This document shows, piece by piece, positions 21,331-33,474 of a stretch of 64,000 nucleotides of DNA; position 1 is the first letter of the stretch; the number at the start of each line of letters is the position of its first letter. The stretch is taken from the NCBI GenBank assembly GCA_014529385.2, contig CM043945.1:148353241-148417240 (forward strand), written 5' to 3'. The position numbers and the translations under genes were made by a program. Below the pieces are notes generated by a model. The model was given only the letters and a program-made list of their open reading frames with translations. It did no database searches and was not told where the DNA came from. The stretch comes from Adiantum capillus-veneris. Taxonomy: Eukaryota; Streptophyta; Polypodiopsida; Polypodiales; Pteridaceae.

Positions 21331-22690
21331 AGGAGCTCAATACTGTTGAGTCTCCCATACCTACCACTACAGTAGAGGATGCTCCTCCTCCAGCGATGCT
21401 CATTATGCCCACAGAGATTCATGCCGAGGTGACAGCAGATGCCTCAGATGTTCTCATTTTCACTTCAGATCTCACTCCAGATGCTTTGGTTGCACAAGAT
21501 GAGGGTTATGCACAGAATTGGATTCTTGATTCTGGTGCAAGTTTTCATGTCACGCCGCATAGAGAGTGGTTTTCCTCTTATGCATCCATGCATGGAATAG
21601 TCAAGCTTGGTGATTCCTATGAGCTTGACATTATTGGCATTGGTGATGTGAAACTTCAGATGCATAATGGCACTACTTTTGTGCTGCAAAATGTCAGACA
21701 TGTGCCCAAGCTTACAAAAAGCTTGCTTTCTATAGGGCAATTGGATGATCTTGGCTACACTACAATTTTTGGTAATCGTTCTTGGATGATCCGCAAGAAC
21801 AACCTTATCATGATGAAAGGTAATAAAAACGGATCTCTATACTCTTTGTTTGTTTCGAGTGTCGACGAACACTCTATCTATGTTGCCGAGCTTCCATCTC
21901 CTGAGTTGTGGCATAGCCGGCTAGGGCACATTAGCCAAAAGGGAATGAAAACACTTCAGCGTTTTGGCTACTTACATGTGTTAGATTACATGGACTTTCC
22001 ATTGTGTGAGCATTGTCTATATGGCAAATAGACTAGATTGACATCTTCGCCATTGAATAAGAAACTAGGCGAACCTCTAGACTTGGTGCACAGTGATTTG
22101 TGTGGTCCAATGCCACATAAAACTCTGGGGGGGCGAACTACTTTCTAACGTTCATAGATGATTCTACCAGAAAGGTGTGGGTGTATCTCCTTAAGCGTAA
22201 GGAAGAAGTCTTTTCAAAATTCCAAAAATTCCTTGCCATGGTTGAGAACCAATCAGGAAAAAAGCTCAATTAATCTTTTCGCACGGACAATAGTGGAGAA
22301 TACGTCTCCACAGAGTTCAAGGATTTTTGCAATAGAAGAGGCATTCGGCGGCAGTTTACTGCTCCATACACACCTGCACAAAATGGGATAGCTGAAAGAA
22401 TGAATCGTACGATTCAAGAGGGAGTTGTCTCTATGATGTCTATGGCGAAGCTTACTCCAGAGTTTTGGGGGGAAGCTGTTCTGACAGCAGTGCACATCAT
22501 CAACACGTCACCTAGTTCTCCTTTGGATTTCAAAATTCCATAGGAATTATGGATTGGCAAAAGGCCAAGCTATGAGCATTTACGTGTATTTGGATGTGAG
22601 GCATATGCTCATGTGCCCAAATAACTTCGTCAAAAGTTATATCCCAAATCACACAAATGCATTTTTATAGGCTATGGTGCAAACGGAGAG
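21331..22690 (+). pseudogene. Copia-2 protease and integrase
   Basis: The protease motif WILDSGASFHVTPH lies near 21525. The zinc-binding pre-integrase region follows (LWHSRLGHISQKGMKTLQ, CEHCLYGK) with a TAG at 22029-22031. The core is spread over frames: [41 protein letters not shown] and PAQNGIAERMNRTI, so the D, D, E residues are present. Further stops lie near 22270, 22540 and 22622. It cannot yield a working polyprotein. Confidence 0.85.
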
Positions 22691-23758
22691 ATGGGATATC
22701 GTCTCTGGCACCCAGAATCAAACAAATTCATTCATAGCTCACATGTGATTTTCAATGAATCAAAAATGGACAAGAAGCCCATCAAAGATGTTGAGTACCG
22801 ACGTGCTCGTTTTGAGGATGTAGCCTCCGAACCAAATCAGTTTAGTAGTGTTGCACCTACTCCTCAAGTGCAAGATACTACTATTGCTCCGCAAAGAGAA
22901 GAGCCCAGCAGTCAAGCAGTGAGATGCTCTGAGAGAGTATCACGTGCGCCCGAGCGGTTTGAACCGGGTATACACCACATTTTGGTCACTGATAGTGGAG
23001 AGCCAACCTGCTACAAAGAATCTATACAAATGGATGATAGCGTTAAGTGGGAGCAGGCTATGCAATCAGAATACAATTCGATTGTGGCTAATGAGACATG
23101 GGATTTGGTTGAATTACCAAAAGGCAAAAATGCTTTACCTTCCAAGTGGGTATACAAGAAGTATACAGCGGAAGATCCCGAGCCTAGATACAAGGCTCGT
23201 CTAGTTGCCAAGGGTTTCAAGCAGCAAAAAGGTGTGGATTTTGATGAGATTTTCTCTCCAGTAGTCAAGATGACTACACTTTGCACCATGCTTGGCTTGG
23301 TTGCTATCCAGGAAATGGAACTTGTCCAAATGGATGTGAACACAGCATTTCTTCACGGGGATCTAGATGAAGATGTCTACATGAAACAACCAGAGGGATT
23401 CGTATGTGAAACCCAAAAACCAACGAGGACAGAATTGGTTTGTAGATTTAAAAAGGCACTCTATGGCCTCAATCAAGGTTCAAGGCAATGGTATCAAAAA
23501 TTCGACAAATTCATGCAGTCTCAGGGTTACATAAGAAATCAAGAGGATCACTGCTTATACACAAAAAAATTAAACGATGGTTCTTTAATCATCTTGATCT
23601 TATATATAGATGATATGCTTATCGCAGGCAAATCAATTGATGAGATCAATCACTTGAAAAAAATGCTAAGCACTCAGTTTTCCATGAAAGATTTGGGAGA
23701 TGCCAATCACTTTCTTGGTATGCACATCAAAGAGAGACAGGCAACGTGGAATTCTTGA
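22691..23758 (+). pseudogene. Copia-2 reverse transcriptase
   Basis: A 356-codon open frame. It begins in the integrase C-terminal region (GYRLWHPESNKFIHSS), passes through the APERFEPG linker, then the reverse transcriptase: ETWDLVELPKGKNALPSKW, KARLVAKGFKQQKG, VNTAFLHGDL, and the catalytic LYIDDMLIAG around residue 305. It ends by frameshift after FLGMHI. Confidence 0.9.
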
Positions 23759-24560
23759 ATTACCTCAAGAAAAGTACATTCACAAAGTCTTGCAACGTTT
23801 TAGTATGTAGGGGGGGAAGTCATTGAATACCCCAATGCAAGCATACTCCAAACTTAGCAAGGAAGACTCTCCCAAGACAGTGGCTGAGAAAGAGGAAATG
23901 GCGAAAGTACCATATTCTTAAGCAGTTGGCAGTTTGATGTACGCTATGGTAGCCACAAGACGAGACATTGCACATGCAGTGGGAGTGGTTAGTAGGTACA
24001 TGGCAAACCCTGGCAAGAAGCATTGGGAAGCAGTGAAGAAAATCCTCAGATATTTGAAAGGTACAGCTAGCAAGTGTTTACGCTTCGGAAACAGTGATGC
24101 ATCTATTGTAGGTTACACGGATGCGGATTATGTGGGTTGCGTGGATCGTAGAAGATCCACATCTGGCTATGTGTTCATGTTTGGTGGAGTAGCTATCTCT
24201 TGCAGATCGTGTCCCCAAGATTGTATGTCTTCATCTACCACTGAGGCAGAATATGTTGCTGTGTCTAACGCCAGCAAGGAAGCCATATGGTTGGCTCGTC
24301 TAGTGGGAGATTTGGGCATTCACGAGGTTCCAGTACTACATTGTGATAGTCAGAGTGCCATTGCTTTGGCAAAGAATCCAGTGTTTCACTCAAAGTCAAA
24401 ACACATAGAGGTCAAATACCATGTCATACGAGATGCATTGGCTGACAAGCGTATCGAGCTTGTCAAGGTTCACACTGACGACAACCCCGCAGATGCTCTC
24501 ACAAAGAGCCTAGCCTCGGAGCGATTTACACATTGTATAGAACTTATGGGTGTAGGATGA
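23759..24560 (+). pseudogene. Copia-2 RNase H end
   Basis: After the frameshift the thumb region continues with stops near 23806 and 23920. An open frame at 23934-24560 then has the RNase H domain: YTDADYVGC, STTEAEYVA, HCDSQSAIALAKNP, HIEVKYHVIRD and DNPADALTKSL, with catalytic residues kept. The stop at 24558-24560 is the natural end of pol. Confidence 0.9.
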
Positions 24561-24599
24561 AGCCTCGGCAATGCTTCATCAACTTTTGTATAGACTAAC

Positions 24600-24814
24600 T
24601 ATACTAATGCCACTATTGGCCACCGTGACCTTCAAGCCCCTGTTTATACTTTCACCTAAATGAATATAGGGAGAGAAAGGGAGATAGTTTACCACTCTCT
24701 CACTTTCCTCTCCACTAACCCAAACTCTCTGCTGTGCACTGTGCTTCATCCCCTTCCCCATTCTCTTCTTCCCTTCTCTTGCACACACTCCATACACGCG
24801 TTACACGCCCAACA
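24600..24814 (+). repeat. 3' LTR of copia-2
   Basis: The secure part is 24641-24814 (TGTTTATAC to CCCAACA). The true start is uncertain: TATTGG at 24614 or TATACTAATG at about 24600 are candidates. There is no obvious purine tract before either. Confidence 0.7.
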
Positions 24815-26776
24815 AAATCTTCTCAGAGGAGTGATACACCAAGAACCTAACCCACAATAAAGCCAAAGGTATCTAGTGAGCAAATGAAGCTTATAGAAGG
24901 ATTAGCTCAGAGACTTGCTCCCCTAGTTAACGCTGACCTCCAAGAACCTCTATGGTGCAAAAATTGAGAGAAAATGGATAAACCATATGAGATAAGAGTG
25001 TTACTATGGCATGGAATATGCTAGGGAAAAGTATGTACAACCTGTTCCAGTAGCACCTCCTCCACCTAGATACGCTATGCGGAATGTGTCAGGACCAGTA
25101 GAGTTTCAAGGCCACAACTTGTCTTAGGACAACAACCTCCATTGCCAGGTGCTAGAATGCCTATAGACATGAGATACATGCCGATGATGGAAGCATCTAA
25201 TAGACAAGCGCTAGTACCAAATACAATGTATTATGACAACCAAAGTAGGTACTACCCTTCAAAGCGATAGAAGATGAGAGAAACACATGGAATGGTGAGG
25301 CCGGTACAACATCCACCTCCTACTTGTTTTGATCTAAAGAAAGAAGATACAAGATGGACGAAAGGATATAGTGGCTCATTACAAATAGATGCTTAGCTAG
25401 GTCAGAGCGTGTTTATAGCCAAGAGGAATTGCAAGAAGAATCTCCTCAGCAACCACAGGTAGATTGTCACAAAAGTCGTGGCAACCACTTGGTCAACAAT
25501 GTCCTCATACGGAGATCACTCAAGTAAATGCCTATTGTCTTGAATGTGGTGTCATTCACTTGATCCCCAACTGTCCAAAAAACACAAATCAAGTCAGAAA
25601 GATCACAACAACTGTCTTAGGAATCGTTCAGCTACCCAGTAGCTCAAAAAATGAAAATGTTGTACCAGTTCAAGTAGTTACGAGAGTGAAAGCTCAAAAG
25701 GAAGCTGTTGAGAATTCGGAGACAGAGAAAACAAAAACTGACGTGATTCTAGAGACGGGTGAACCAAAGACCAATGCACCTAGTCCAAAAAACCAAGAGC
25801 AAATAGAATAGCTGGAAAGCTAGAAAAGCTAGGATGAAAGCACGTAGGGAACGAGAGCGTAAATCCCTAGCTGAGAAGCTTACCCAAGATGAAGAGAAGA
25901 TAAGACAACATGAGGAAAGGGTTGCATCTTCTCTTGCAGAGGCATCTCAACCTCCAACAGAACCGTCAACGAAAAGTGAGCCAAAAAGTACTAGCTCAGT
26001 AGGATTAGTGTTGGTCGAGAAGGTTAATGAGCATTTAGATGACCTCCTAAAAGACTATGAAACATGGTTAGAAAACAACCAAACCCAAGAACAGAGGTGA
26101 ATGACATATCCATATGTGGAACTAGAAAAGGACAGGCTTGAAATGTGCAAGAAATGATTCAAAAAGCCCAAGCTTTACTAGAACCACCAGTTGAAAAGCC
26201 TGAGGGTGTCATCCCTGTTCCATCTACACCAATAATCCCATCAAACCAGGAACGGAAAGATCTAGATTCCAATCACAAGCACGAAAAAAAGCTCAAGGAC
26301 CCCTCATTAGAGCCAAGGATAGTGCTAAATACCACCGTTAACTCTTCCGAGGGATTTCACATAGCTATATCTGAGATTTGTAAAGAAATAGATGGTCTTG
26401 ATAAATTCTGGAAACAAGTCAGAGAGGCCAATGAAGCAAGTGACATAAGCAGACGAGTAAACCAATTGGGTGATGGAAGAGGAGTGTCTTTTCCACAAGA
26501 GGAATTTGAGGTTGAATCTCAAATGAATCTAGAAATGGAATCATATTGGGGAGACAAAGGATCTGTACAGTCTATGGACAATCAACCCCATTCACTAAGA
26601 ACACTACCATCCTATACAGGAGAGTACGAGGCCAAGTTAGAGGTTGTTGCAGTCCCATCACAGAGACTATCTCCCAACAAGGTCATTGATTCAAAAGGGC
26701 TGATAGATATTCTATCTACACCAATCAACTGTACGATAACATTAGCCAAGTTGCTTAGAATATGGGAAAATGCCTA
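24815..26776 (+). pseudogene. Family A gag, second part with zinc knuckle and coiled-coil-like region
   Basis: Family A sequence resumes after copia-2. Open stretches at 25464-25811, 25834-26100 and 26145-26777 are separated by stops and frame changes. The first has CLECGVIHLIPNCP, a CX2CX3HX4C knuckle one residue shorter than the usual CX2CX4HX4C. The second is rich in Glu, Lys and Arg (RRERERKSLAEKLTQDEEK) and should form a helix or coiled coil. The third is acidic and leads into the protease. Role by family knowledge: RNA binding and particle assembly. Identity as gag is supported by the knuckle and by the adjoining protease. Confidence 0.65.
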
Positions 26777-27420
26777 GAGAAATTTGGTGTTAATAAACCG
26801 ATGACTCAGATTGAGGAAGGGATGAAAGAGCTTGAAATGCCTCAACTAAACACTCGGCCAGTGCTATTAAACAAGGTTGGAGAGTACTATGAAGGAGAAA
26901 ATGGGAACACCACTCTTCTCGTAGAATTCCAAGGTGTAAAAACCATGGCAATCCTTGACAGTGGAGTCGGCGTTTCTATCGCAACAAAAGAGGTCTCGAA
27001 AAAATGTGAAGAAACAGCAGTGAGGGCTACAAGGATGAAACTGTAGCTTGCAGATGGACACTTGGAAAGGCCCATAGGACTGCTAGAAAAAGTGTTTGTT
27101 AATTCTTGTGGCATTGAATATGAGCAAACCTTTGCTATTGTTGACTTTGGCAAGAAGAACAACTATGATATCATTCTAGGAAGACCATGCATGCGACAAC
27201 AACTGAAATGGTCCAAGACTAGGGATATGACCATATCTACTTGAGACATATGGAAACCACGACAAAGATAAACTTGAAGGACCATAGTTACAAGGATGTG
27301 ACGAGAACACCTATGGAGGAGTTTGATTCCGCTATTATAGCAGGATTAGAACTTCCAGCATGGTTGGGAAAGCCTAAAGAACTATGGATGTGTGGAGCGT
27401 CTCAATGTGGAAGCTAAAAG
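26762..27420 (+). pseudogene. Family A retropepsin-like aspartic protease
   Basis: In the frames 26762-27046 and 27062-27244 the product reads VEFQGVKTMAILDSGVGVSIATK, which is the D-S/T-G active-site loop of gypsy-type proteases with Val in place of the usual Ala after it. Later comes YDIILGRPCM, the second conserved (ILG) motif. A TAG at about 27044-27046 and a later frameshift break it. Downstream, in another frame, comes YLRHMETTTKINL, then ELPAWLGKPKELWMCGAS. The same sequence is found at the right edge of the window on the minus strand (63700-64000). It would cut the Gag polyprotein. No polymerase follows. Confidence 0.8.
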
Positions 27421-27610
27421 CGAGAGGAACATATCCTAGAAAGGGCAATTGATGATACAGATTACATCCCAGAACCCTTTCCTGAGGAAGAATTGAGCCA
27501 CTTGAATGGGAACACATCTTGGCTAGTCTCGATGTGTGCACTATTCAAGAGAGTCCAACAATGAAGTTTTGTAAGATGAAGATGGCTATGATGTTGTTCC
27601 TAATTTTTTA

Positions 27611-27932
27611 GTGAGTGTAATCCAAGAAAACAAAGACAAAGAAGAAGATGAGTTCTACGACTCTGTAGAACACTTGGAGCTTCAAGAAGATGCAAACAAT
27701 CGAAATCCGGACAAGCCAGTAGGTGACAAAAATGAAACTTTAATTAATGCATGGTTTTATGATTGTACAGATCAAAACCCAAGGTACCAATGTCACTGCT
27801 ACAAGAATAAAGTGCATCAAAAGTGGATTCCAAAAACTTCGGTGAAAACGCAACTGCAAAAAGCATCATCATACATGCTCCCATACATGAAGAAGAGACT
27901 CGACCAAAATCATAGCCATGTCAACAAGCTAC
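27611..27932 (+). pseudogene. Family A acidic and W-P-K region, first part
   Basis: The open frame begins SVIQENKDKEEDEFYDSVEHLE, an acidic stretch, and reaches NKVHQKWIPKTS before element B2 interrupts it at 27933. The counterpart on the minus strand at 63147-63641 is collinear and uninterrupted (VHQKWIPKSLVEMQLQQAPS, then TNTLIKRIEKSAQ). I know no family name for this region. It follows the protease where a polymerase would be expected. Confidence 0.7.
27929..27932. repeat. Target-site duplication CTAC, left (B2)
   Basis: CTAC is repeated at 30682-30685. The intact site is seen in the second family A copy (minus strand, near 63210). Confidence 0.75.
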
Positions 27933-30304
27933 TGATAGCCGTTTTTCGGCTCTTTGTAATTGCCACAGTGAGTTACCTCACCCTACCAAAATCACCCAAA
28001 CACTGGCTATCCCTACCATTTCACTGTACATAGGCGTGCGTGAGTCACGGGACTTTTCCCATATCTTCTTAAAAAACCCTCAATTAGCTAGTCATTGGGC
28101 TAGTTGAGCCAAAAAAATAAAAAAATAAAAAATATAAGTATATTATGGCCCATTTGTGTGTAAATATTGCATTGTATATAGGGCCTAAATAAAAAGATTT
28201 TTCGTAATTATTTTGGTATTTATTTAAATATTTCTACGTAGGATGTGTTATTTATGCTATGTACATTGACTCACCATTACCATATTTTTCCTTACCATTT
28301 TGCATACTCTTTACTCCATATAAAAATAATCTCATGCAAGCTTCTCTTATTTTTGGTGTAACTCCATCCCAACAAAAAACCAAAAAAAACTAGTTCTATT
28401 TATGTGTATATTTTTTCACTATTGTGATTTTTTTCCTTCCTACATCTATTCTCTATTACTCTCATAAATTAAACCATCAAAAATATTCATTTTTTTATGG
28501 TAGACTTATGATGAGAGAGATTTATTTTGACCCCTTTATATTTTTTCAACTTATATTATTTATATTTGACATGTACATATTTTTTAGACCCCTCAATATT
28601 TGATTTTCTTAAGTTGTACTATTCACTTATATCATGATCTCAACAATATCTTCAATTATAGACCTACCAAATAAGGTCAAGGGTAGGTGGCATGCATACA
28701 TGCACTATGGAGGGCCCACTCTTGGAGGTATTCAAAAGAATCATCCAAAGAAGGACCCCACAAGGACCTTGTGCAGTGGAAAAAAACGGTCGGTTTTGTT
28801 GAATTTTTAAAGTTCACTTGCTCTCCGAATTTGAAAAGGTGATACAAACAAAAGTTGTAGCTCGTGGGCTGAACTTTTGCCTCAAAGTTTTTCATATTTT
28901 TTTAAGCTACGAGCTATGAGCTATGATTTTATTAGTGGACCCCAGTTTTCCCATGCTATGCAGCCACACTCTCTCTTCCACTTTATCATTTTCCTCTTTC
29001 ACACACACTTCTCCACTCATCATCCCCACCTCTCTCACCACTCCTCTCTGCACCCTACTCACCTTCTCCTCAACCTTGAAGAATAAGAGAAACCATGGTG
29101 AACTCATACCTCCCACACACAATTCCATTCCAAAATTGACCACCTAGTCTCATTTTTCCTCCTTCAAATTACCCATATCTATCAAAAAAACCACAAAATT
29201 CAGCCTCTTCTCTTAAAAGACAGCATCATGGTGGTTGATTACTCAGTTTCAATTACCTTGTCTCTCAAGGAAGGTCAAGAGTGGAGAAAAAATGTACCGT
29301 CAAAGCTAGTGTACCGTCAACAAGCATCAAAATTGGCCCTACTCAAGACACTTGGAGCATCAACCTTGTAAGAAATCCACCTTTTCTTACCTCTTAAGAG
29401 TTTTTCTTCCTTATTTGTATCCTACATGGATACTCCCATTGTAAATATCCAATTCCATTTGTAAATTAATACTAACTCTACTAACACTAACCCACTATGA
29501 AAAGTCCTATCACCTCCATTTCTCTCCTCTCTCTTTCCCCACCAACTTCTTGATAATTCCAAGCAAAAGAAATTAGATAAATTGCTGAAAATCTAACCCA
29601 ACCATGGTTAGAGGAGTAACCCTAGCCTTCAAAATTTCTATAAAAGGAGGGTGTAGCTAGCACAAAAGGGGGAGCCATAAGCAAGAGCACTATGCTATAG
29701 CTTGAGAAGCCAAGCTCAACCTCTCTAGAAGGAGCTCTTGAGTGGAAGCTCATTGTCTTATGCATGTGCATGTGTTGTAATAGGGGATTAGCAAGGGAAC
29801 TCTATGCCATTGTAAGAGAGAGAGTGATCATTCAATTGAGAGTAGGAAATCTATCATTTCTCCTACTAGTGTAAGCCCAACATTCGCTGAATCAAGGAGG
29901 GTGGATTTAGACTAAGCTTGGATACTTTGTCTCCCTTCCAACGTGAAGTAATGGACAACAATGATGCGTAAGTGTCTTGGTGTTTTTTTGTTAAGTTCTT
30001 GATAGCTTGTCTCTGGTGTTGTCATCAATCTAGCCATAAATCCCACATACTGTAAGAGGGCGACAGGGTGGAGAGGACTCCCCTGGCCTTAAGACAGTGA
30101 TTGGGGTGGCTTTTCTTGTGATGTGTTGTGGTGAAATTTATGCAAGCTATGTTGAACAAATACTAATCTCACTTTGATTTGTCATGACAGATTTGTAAGA
30201 AGGTATTAATGCAACAAGCACCCCCTCCCCCTTTCTCTCTCTTTCTTAAATATATAGTTGTGTTTGCTTGATCATTGCCGATACGTTTCAAAGCAGCCCG
30301 AGCA

Positions 30305-30422
<118 letters not shown>

Positions 30423-30514
30423 TTTTAGTGTGTGTGAGTGTTCCATTGGTGTTAGGGTTAGTGTAAATTCCTTGCTTGTTTGTGGGTTGCTCTAACGATT
30501 CTCCTCTTTTGCGT

Positions 30515-30536
30515 CCTAGTTCGCTCTTAAACTAGG
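30515..30536 (+). other. Hairpin in B2
   Basis: CCTAGTT (30515-30521) and AACTAGG (30530-30536) form a perfect 7-bp stem with an 8-nt loop. It has the same flanks as the B1 hairpin. Confidence 0.65.
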
Positions 30537-30685
30537 TGGTGCCCCTTGTGTAGTTGGGATTTGGCTGTGGGTTTGTTGTTTTGGTTTGTGTTGTGTTGTG
30601 CCCCAGCCCCATTGAGCAGCACGGGAGCCTTGAAGGGTGTCTAGAGGTTGCTCTTCTTGTTGCCCGCCCCGGACCGCCTCACTAC

Positions 30686-31480
30686 CAACACTCTAATCAA
30701 GTGGATAGAAAAGTCACCCCAGAAACAAAAGTCCAAGAGCAAACAGACAGCAACTTTCCATAACCAGCCAAATGGCACAAAGGGAAAGTACTAGAAGGCA
30801 ATATTGATGAGGACAGTAGTGACATTGATGATTCTTTTGACATCCCCTACCAAGTACTCATGTCATCACCATCACTAGCAACTTCAGTAACAACCAAGGA
30901 AGGCCAAAAGCAAAGAACAACAAGTCAAAACCAAAAAGTTCGACAAATCTGGATACCAAAGAGCCAGCTTGGCCAAAAGAAGGTATGGATCAAAAAGACA
31001 AAGATCTCTGTGAAAATCACAAGATCCAAAACCAGAACGAAAATAGTCGAAGCTTGCAAGAACGGCTAGAAAAACACAAAGTCACAAGCTTTTGCAAACC
31101 AGATTTGGGTTCCAAAGAAGTTGACTCAAGCACAAAGAGGTCAAGAGTTCATTTGGATTCCGAAAAGGTTAAATTGTCAACTCCAAAGTCTGAATCTCGT
31201 TGCCAACAAAGTGTACAAGAGATGAAGCAAAGACCGTTGAAGACTCACACTAGGACAAGGTGGATCCCAAAGAAGTCTCTTCAAACACAAACAAAGCAGG
31301 GACAAGTATGGGTTCCCAAACAAGCAATATCAACAAAATAGTTAGTAGTCATAAAGAAGTGGGTCCCAAAGGTAACCAATAAAACTGTTGTCAGTGCATC
31401 GCCGCTTGAATTCTTTCAATTTCTCCTACAGCTACAATACAGTTAGAAGAGAACCCACTCTGAGGAACAATGCCAAATAC
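30686..31480 (+). pseudogene. Family A W-P-K repeat region, second part
   Basis: After B2 the family A frame resumes (TNTLIKWIEKSPQKQKSKSK) and passes through an acidic stretch (EDSSDIDDSFDIPYQ) into a Lys/Gln-rich region. There W-I/V-P-K recurs: RQIWIPKSQ, KVWIKKTK, NQIWVPKKL, EFIWIPKRL, TRWIPKKSL, GQVWVPKQA and KKWVPKVT. Spacing is about 12-35 residues. A TAG at 31067-31069 and a frameshift near 31225 interrupt it. Single W-V-P-K motifs are known in plant retroelement polyproteins; I do not know a family with seven or more. The function is unknown; a basic, Trp-bearing repeat could bind RNA. Confidence 0.65.
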
Positions 31481-31660
31481 GACAACCAACCACAAGGCTA
31501 AATTGGATTTTAAATAAGCATCAAACAGATAAGTAATCCTTCAAAGAAACTCTACAACCTTCAATAAAGCAAACGACACATGAGCTTCAAAGATCATCAT
31601 ATTGCTTAGAATAGAAAGCCTCGTCAGTAAATGCCAATAAGCAAATTTCTTATACCCACA
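31481..31660 (+). other. Family A non-coding internal region, before insert E
   Basis: Collinear with the second copy (minus strand, about 62300-62500). No coding signal. Confidence 0.6.
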
Positions 31661-31665
31661 TCTTG
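31661..31665. repeat. Target-site duplication TCTTG, left (E)
   Basis: TCTTG is repeated at 33470-33474. The second family A copy has a single uninterrupted site. Confidence 0.8.
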
Positions 31666-33469
31666 TGTCATAAAATCTAATATCTAATATCTAACCAACC
31701 CAAATTATTTTCTCATATTAAATTGATCACTTAATGTGGGAGAATAAACGGGAACAAGTGTTAAGATATAGACATGTGCTTATAGATCTATCTCCACACG
31801 GGGCCAATGGTAAAGGGGCCCAAATGAGAGATGGTCTATCAAAGAGCAAGGCTAACAAATGGAGCATAATACCTTAGGTTTAGCTTCATTGAAGACCTCC
31901 AATAATGTGTGTAAAAGGCCTTTGACCTTAGGTAAGCTAGGGCTGAGCTTGAGGCGCGGGAACCCGACCCAGCTCGAGGTGCTTGTCATGCTTGATGACT
32001 AAGGTGCTTGAGGTTCTTGATGATTGAGGTGCTTGAGGTGCTTAATTATTAAGATGCTTGAGGTGCTTGACATGCTTGAGATGCTAGGGTTGCACTTGAG
32101 GTGAGAACAGCCCAAGCTTAAAGTGCTTATGAGCCAAGCTTGTGGTGGGAACTGGGCCTATGCATGAGGGGCTTGAGGTGTCAAAAAGTCAAAGATTCAA
32201 TCCCTACAAGGAGGGGGGATGAGAGAGAACACCCACACACTCACACAAGGCATGCATGGTACAAAGAAAGCAAAAGGGACACTTGTCAAGTTCCTCCTCA
32301 TGTTGTCCTCATGGTGTGCCTGAAGCCTATTGGTTGGCCACCCAAGGGGTCCAATAATAATTTAGGAGATTTAATTAATTGATTTAGCATTTATCTAACC
32401 CTCTCTCTCAAAGGGGAAAGGGGGACACTTGGCTCAAGGCTACCCTTGCTGCTTGTAATACCTCCTACTTGTGATTGGCTAGGCCTGGAGGGGTCCAATG
32501 AGCTTTAAGCATGAGCTACAAGGGGGGGTCGACCCAAGCAAGCTAGGGGGTTGCTTAGGGGGTATACTCACCCACACATACTCACAAACACTCTCATTGT
32601 GTGCTATGAAAAGTGCAAGAGCTCCCTCTCCTTCTCAAAGCAAGTAGAGGTTGAGAGCCTACACCAACACTCTTGGATATGGAGTGCAAATCCAACCAAG
32701 AGCCATGCTTCAATGCTTAAGCTTGCCATCTCCTTCTTCTTCATTACTATGCTATTATGTATGCTAGCAACAAGAGTTATGATAAGTGAGGAACTAATTC
32801 TTTCTCCTACGAAATGTTTCTTCTTCCTCTCCTTCTCAAAGCAAGTAGAGGTTGAGAGCCTACACCAACACTCTTGGATATGGAGTGCAAATCCAACCAA
32901 GAGCCATGCTTCAATGCTTAAGCTTGCCATCTCCTTCTTCTTCATTACTATGCTATTATGTATGCTAGCAACAAGAGTTATGATAAGTGAGGAACTAATT
33001 CTTTCTCCTACGAAATGTTTCTTCTTCCTCTTCCCTACCCTCATTCCCTGCTAGCTCTCTCCACCTTCGAAGGTGTTTGAGGTCTTGGGACTGAGGCTTG
33101 GGATAGTTAAAGCTTTCTTCAAGTTTATGTTATGTTTGTGATGCATGAAGCTTTCCATCTTCATTGCATCACCTAGGTCACAAGGAACACAAAGATTGTA
33201 TTGTAACAAGTCTCTCTTAATGGGAGAAATCATAATACAAATGCCTATTGGAGGGGGGACCGGCTCCACATAAATCCAGTCCTCAATTGTTGTCATGTTC
33301 TCTAAATTCTCTCTCTTGCAAAAATTATTGTTCATGCCAAGTTAACTAATTGCTATGATTATGTTTCTATATTCAATTATGTTCACCCGTTATGCTCACA
33401 AAGTCATTTCTCAAAAGTACTCTCATTAATTTCCGCTACTCTCAAATTAAATAGGCCAATTCCATTACA
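31666..33469. mobile_element. E: 1.8-kb solo-LTR-like insertion
   Basis: It starts TGTCATAAAATC and ends CCATTACA, with TCTTG on both sides. The second family A copy reads straight through the site (CCACATCTTG then ACAACA). It contains a run of GCTTGAGGTGCTTGA-like words at about 31945-32180 and an exact 201-bp tandem duplication (32625-33026), and no recognised coding domain. The TG...CA ends and 5-bp duplication favour a solo LTR. No second copy is present to prove it. Confidence 0.7.
32625..33026. repeat. Exact 201-bp tandem duplication
   Basis: CCTTCTCAAAGCAAGTAGAG starts at 32630 and again at 32831. I see no difference between the units. The period is a multiple of three, so an open frame (32551-33054) crosses both units, but its product resembles nothing known. 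Confidence 0.92.
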
Positions 33470-33474
33470 TCTTG

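Larger units (their letters stand above)
17702..24814 (+). mobile_element. Copia-2: Ty1/copia element, plus strand, with a long leader
   Basis: The shared LTR core (17741-17914 and 24641-24814, 174 bp) differs at 6 positions (96.6%). The primer site follows the 5' LTR, then a 2.56-kb leader, then gag, protease, integrase, reverse transcriptase and RNase H in copia order. Target duplication AAATC flanks it if the 5' LTR starts TATTGGGG at 17702. Coding regions carry several stops and frameshifts, more than copia-1. Confidence 0.9.

Noticed and set aside
27917-28033. Continuation of the family A protein to 28033
   Set aside because: Comparison with the second copy shows family A ends at 27932 and the rest is read-through into insert B2.
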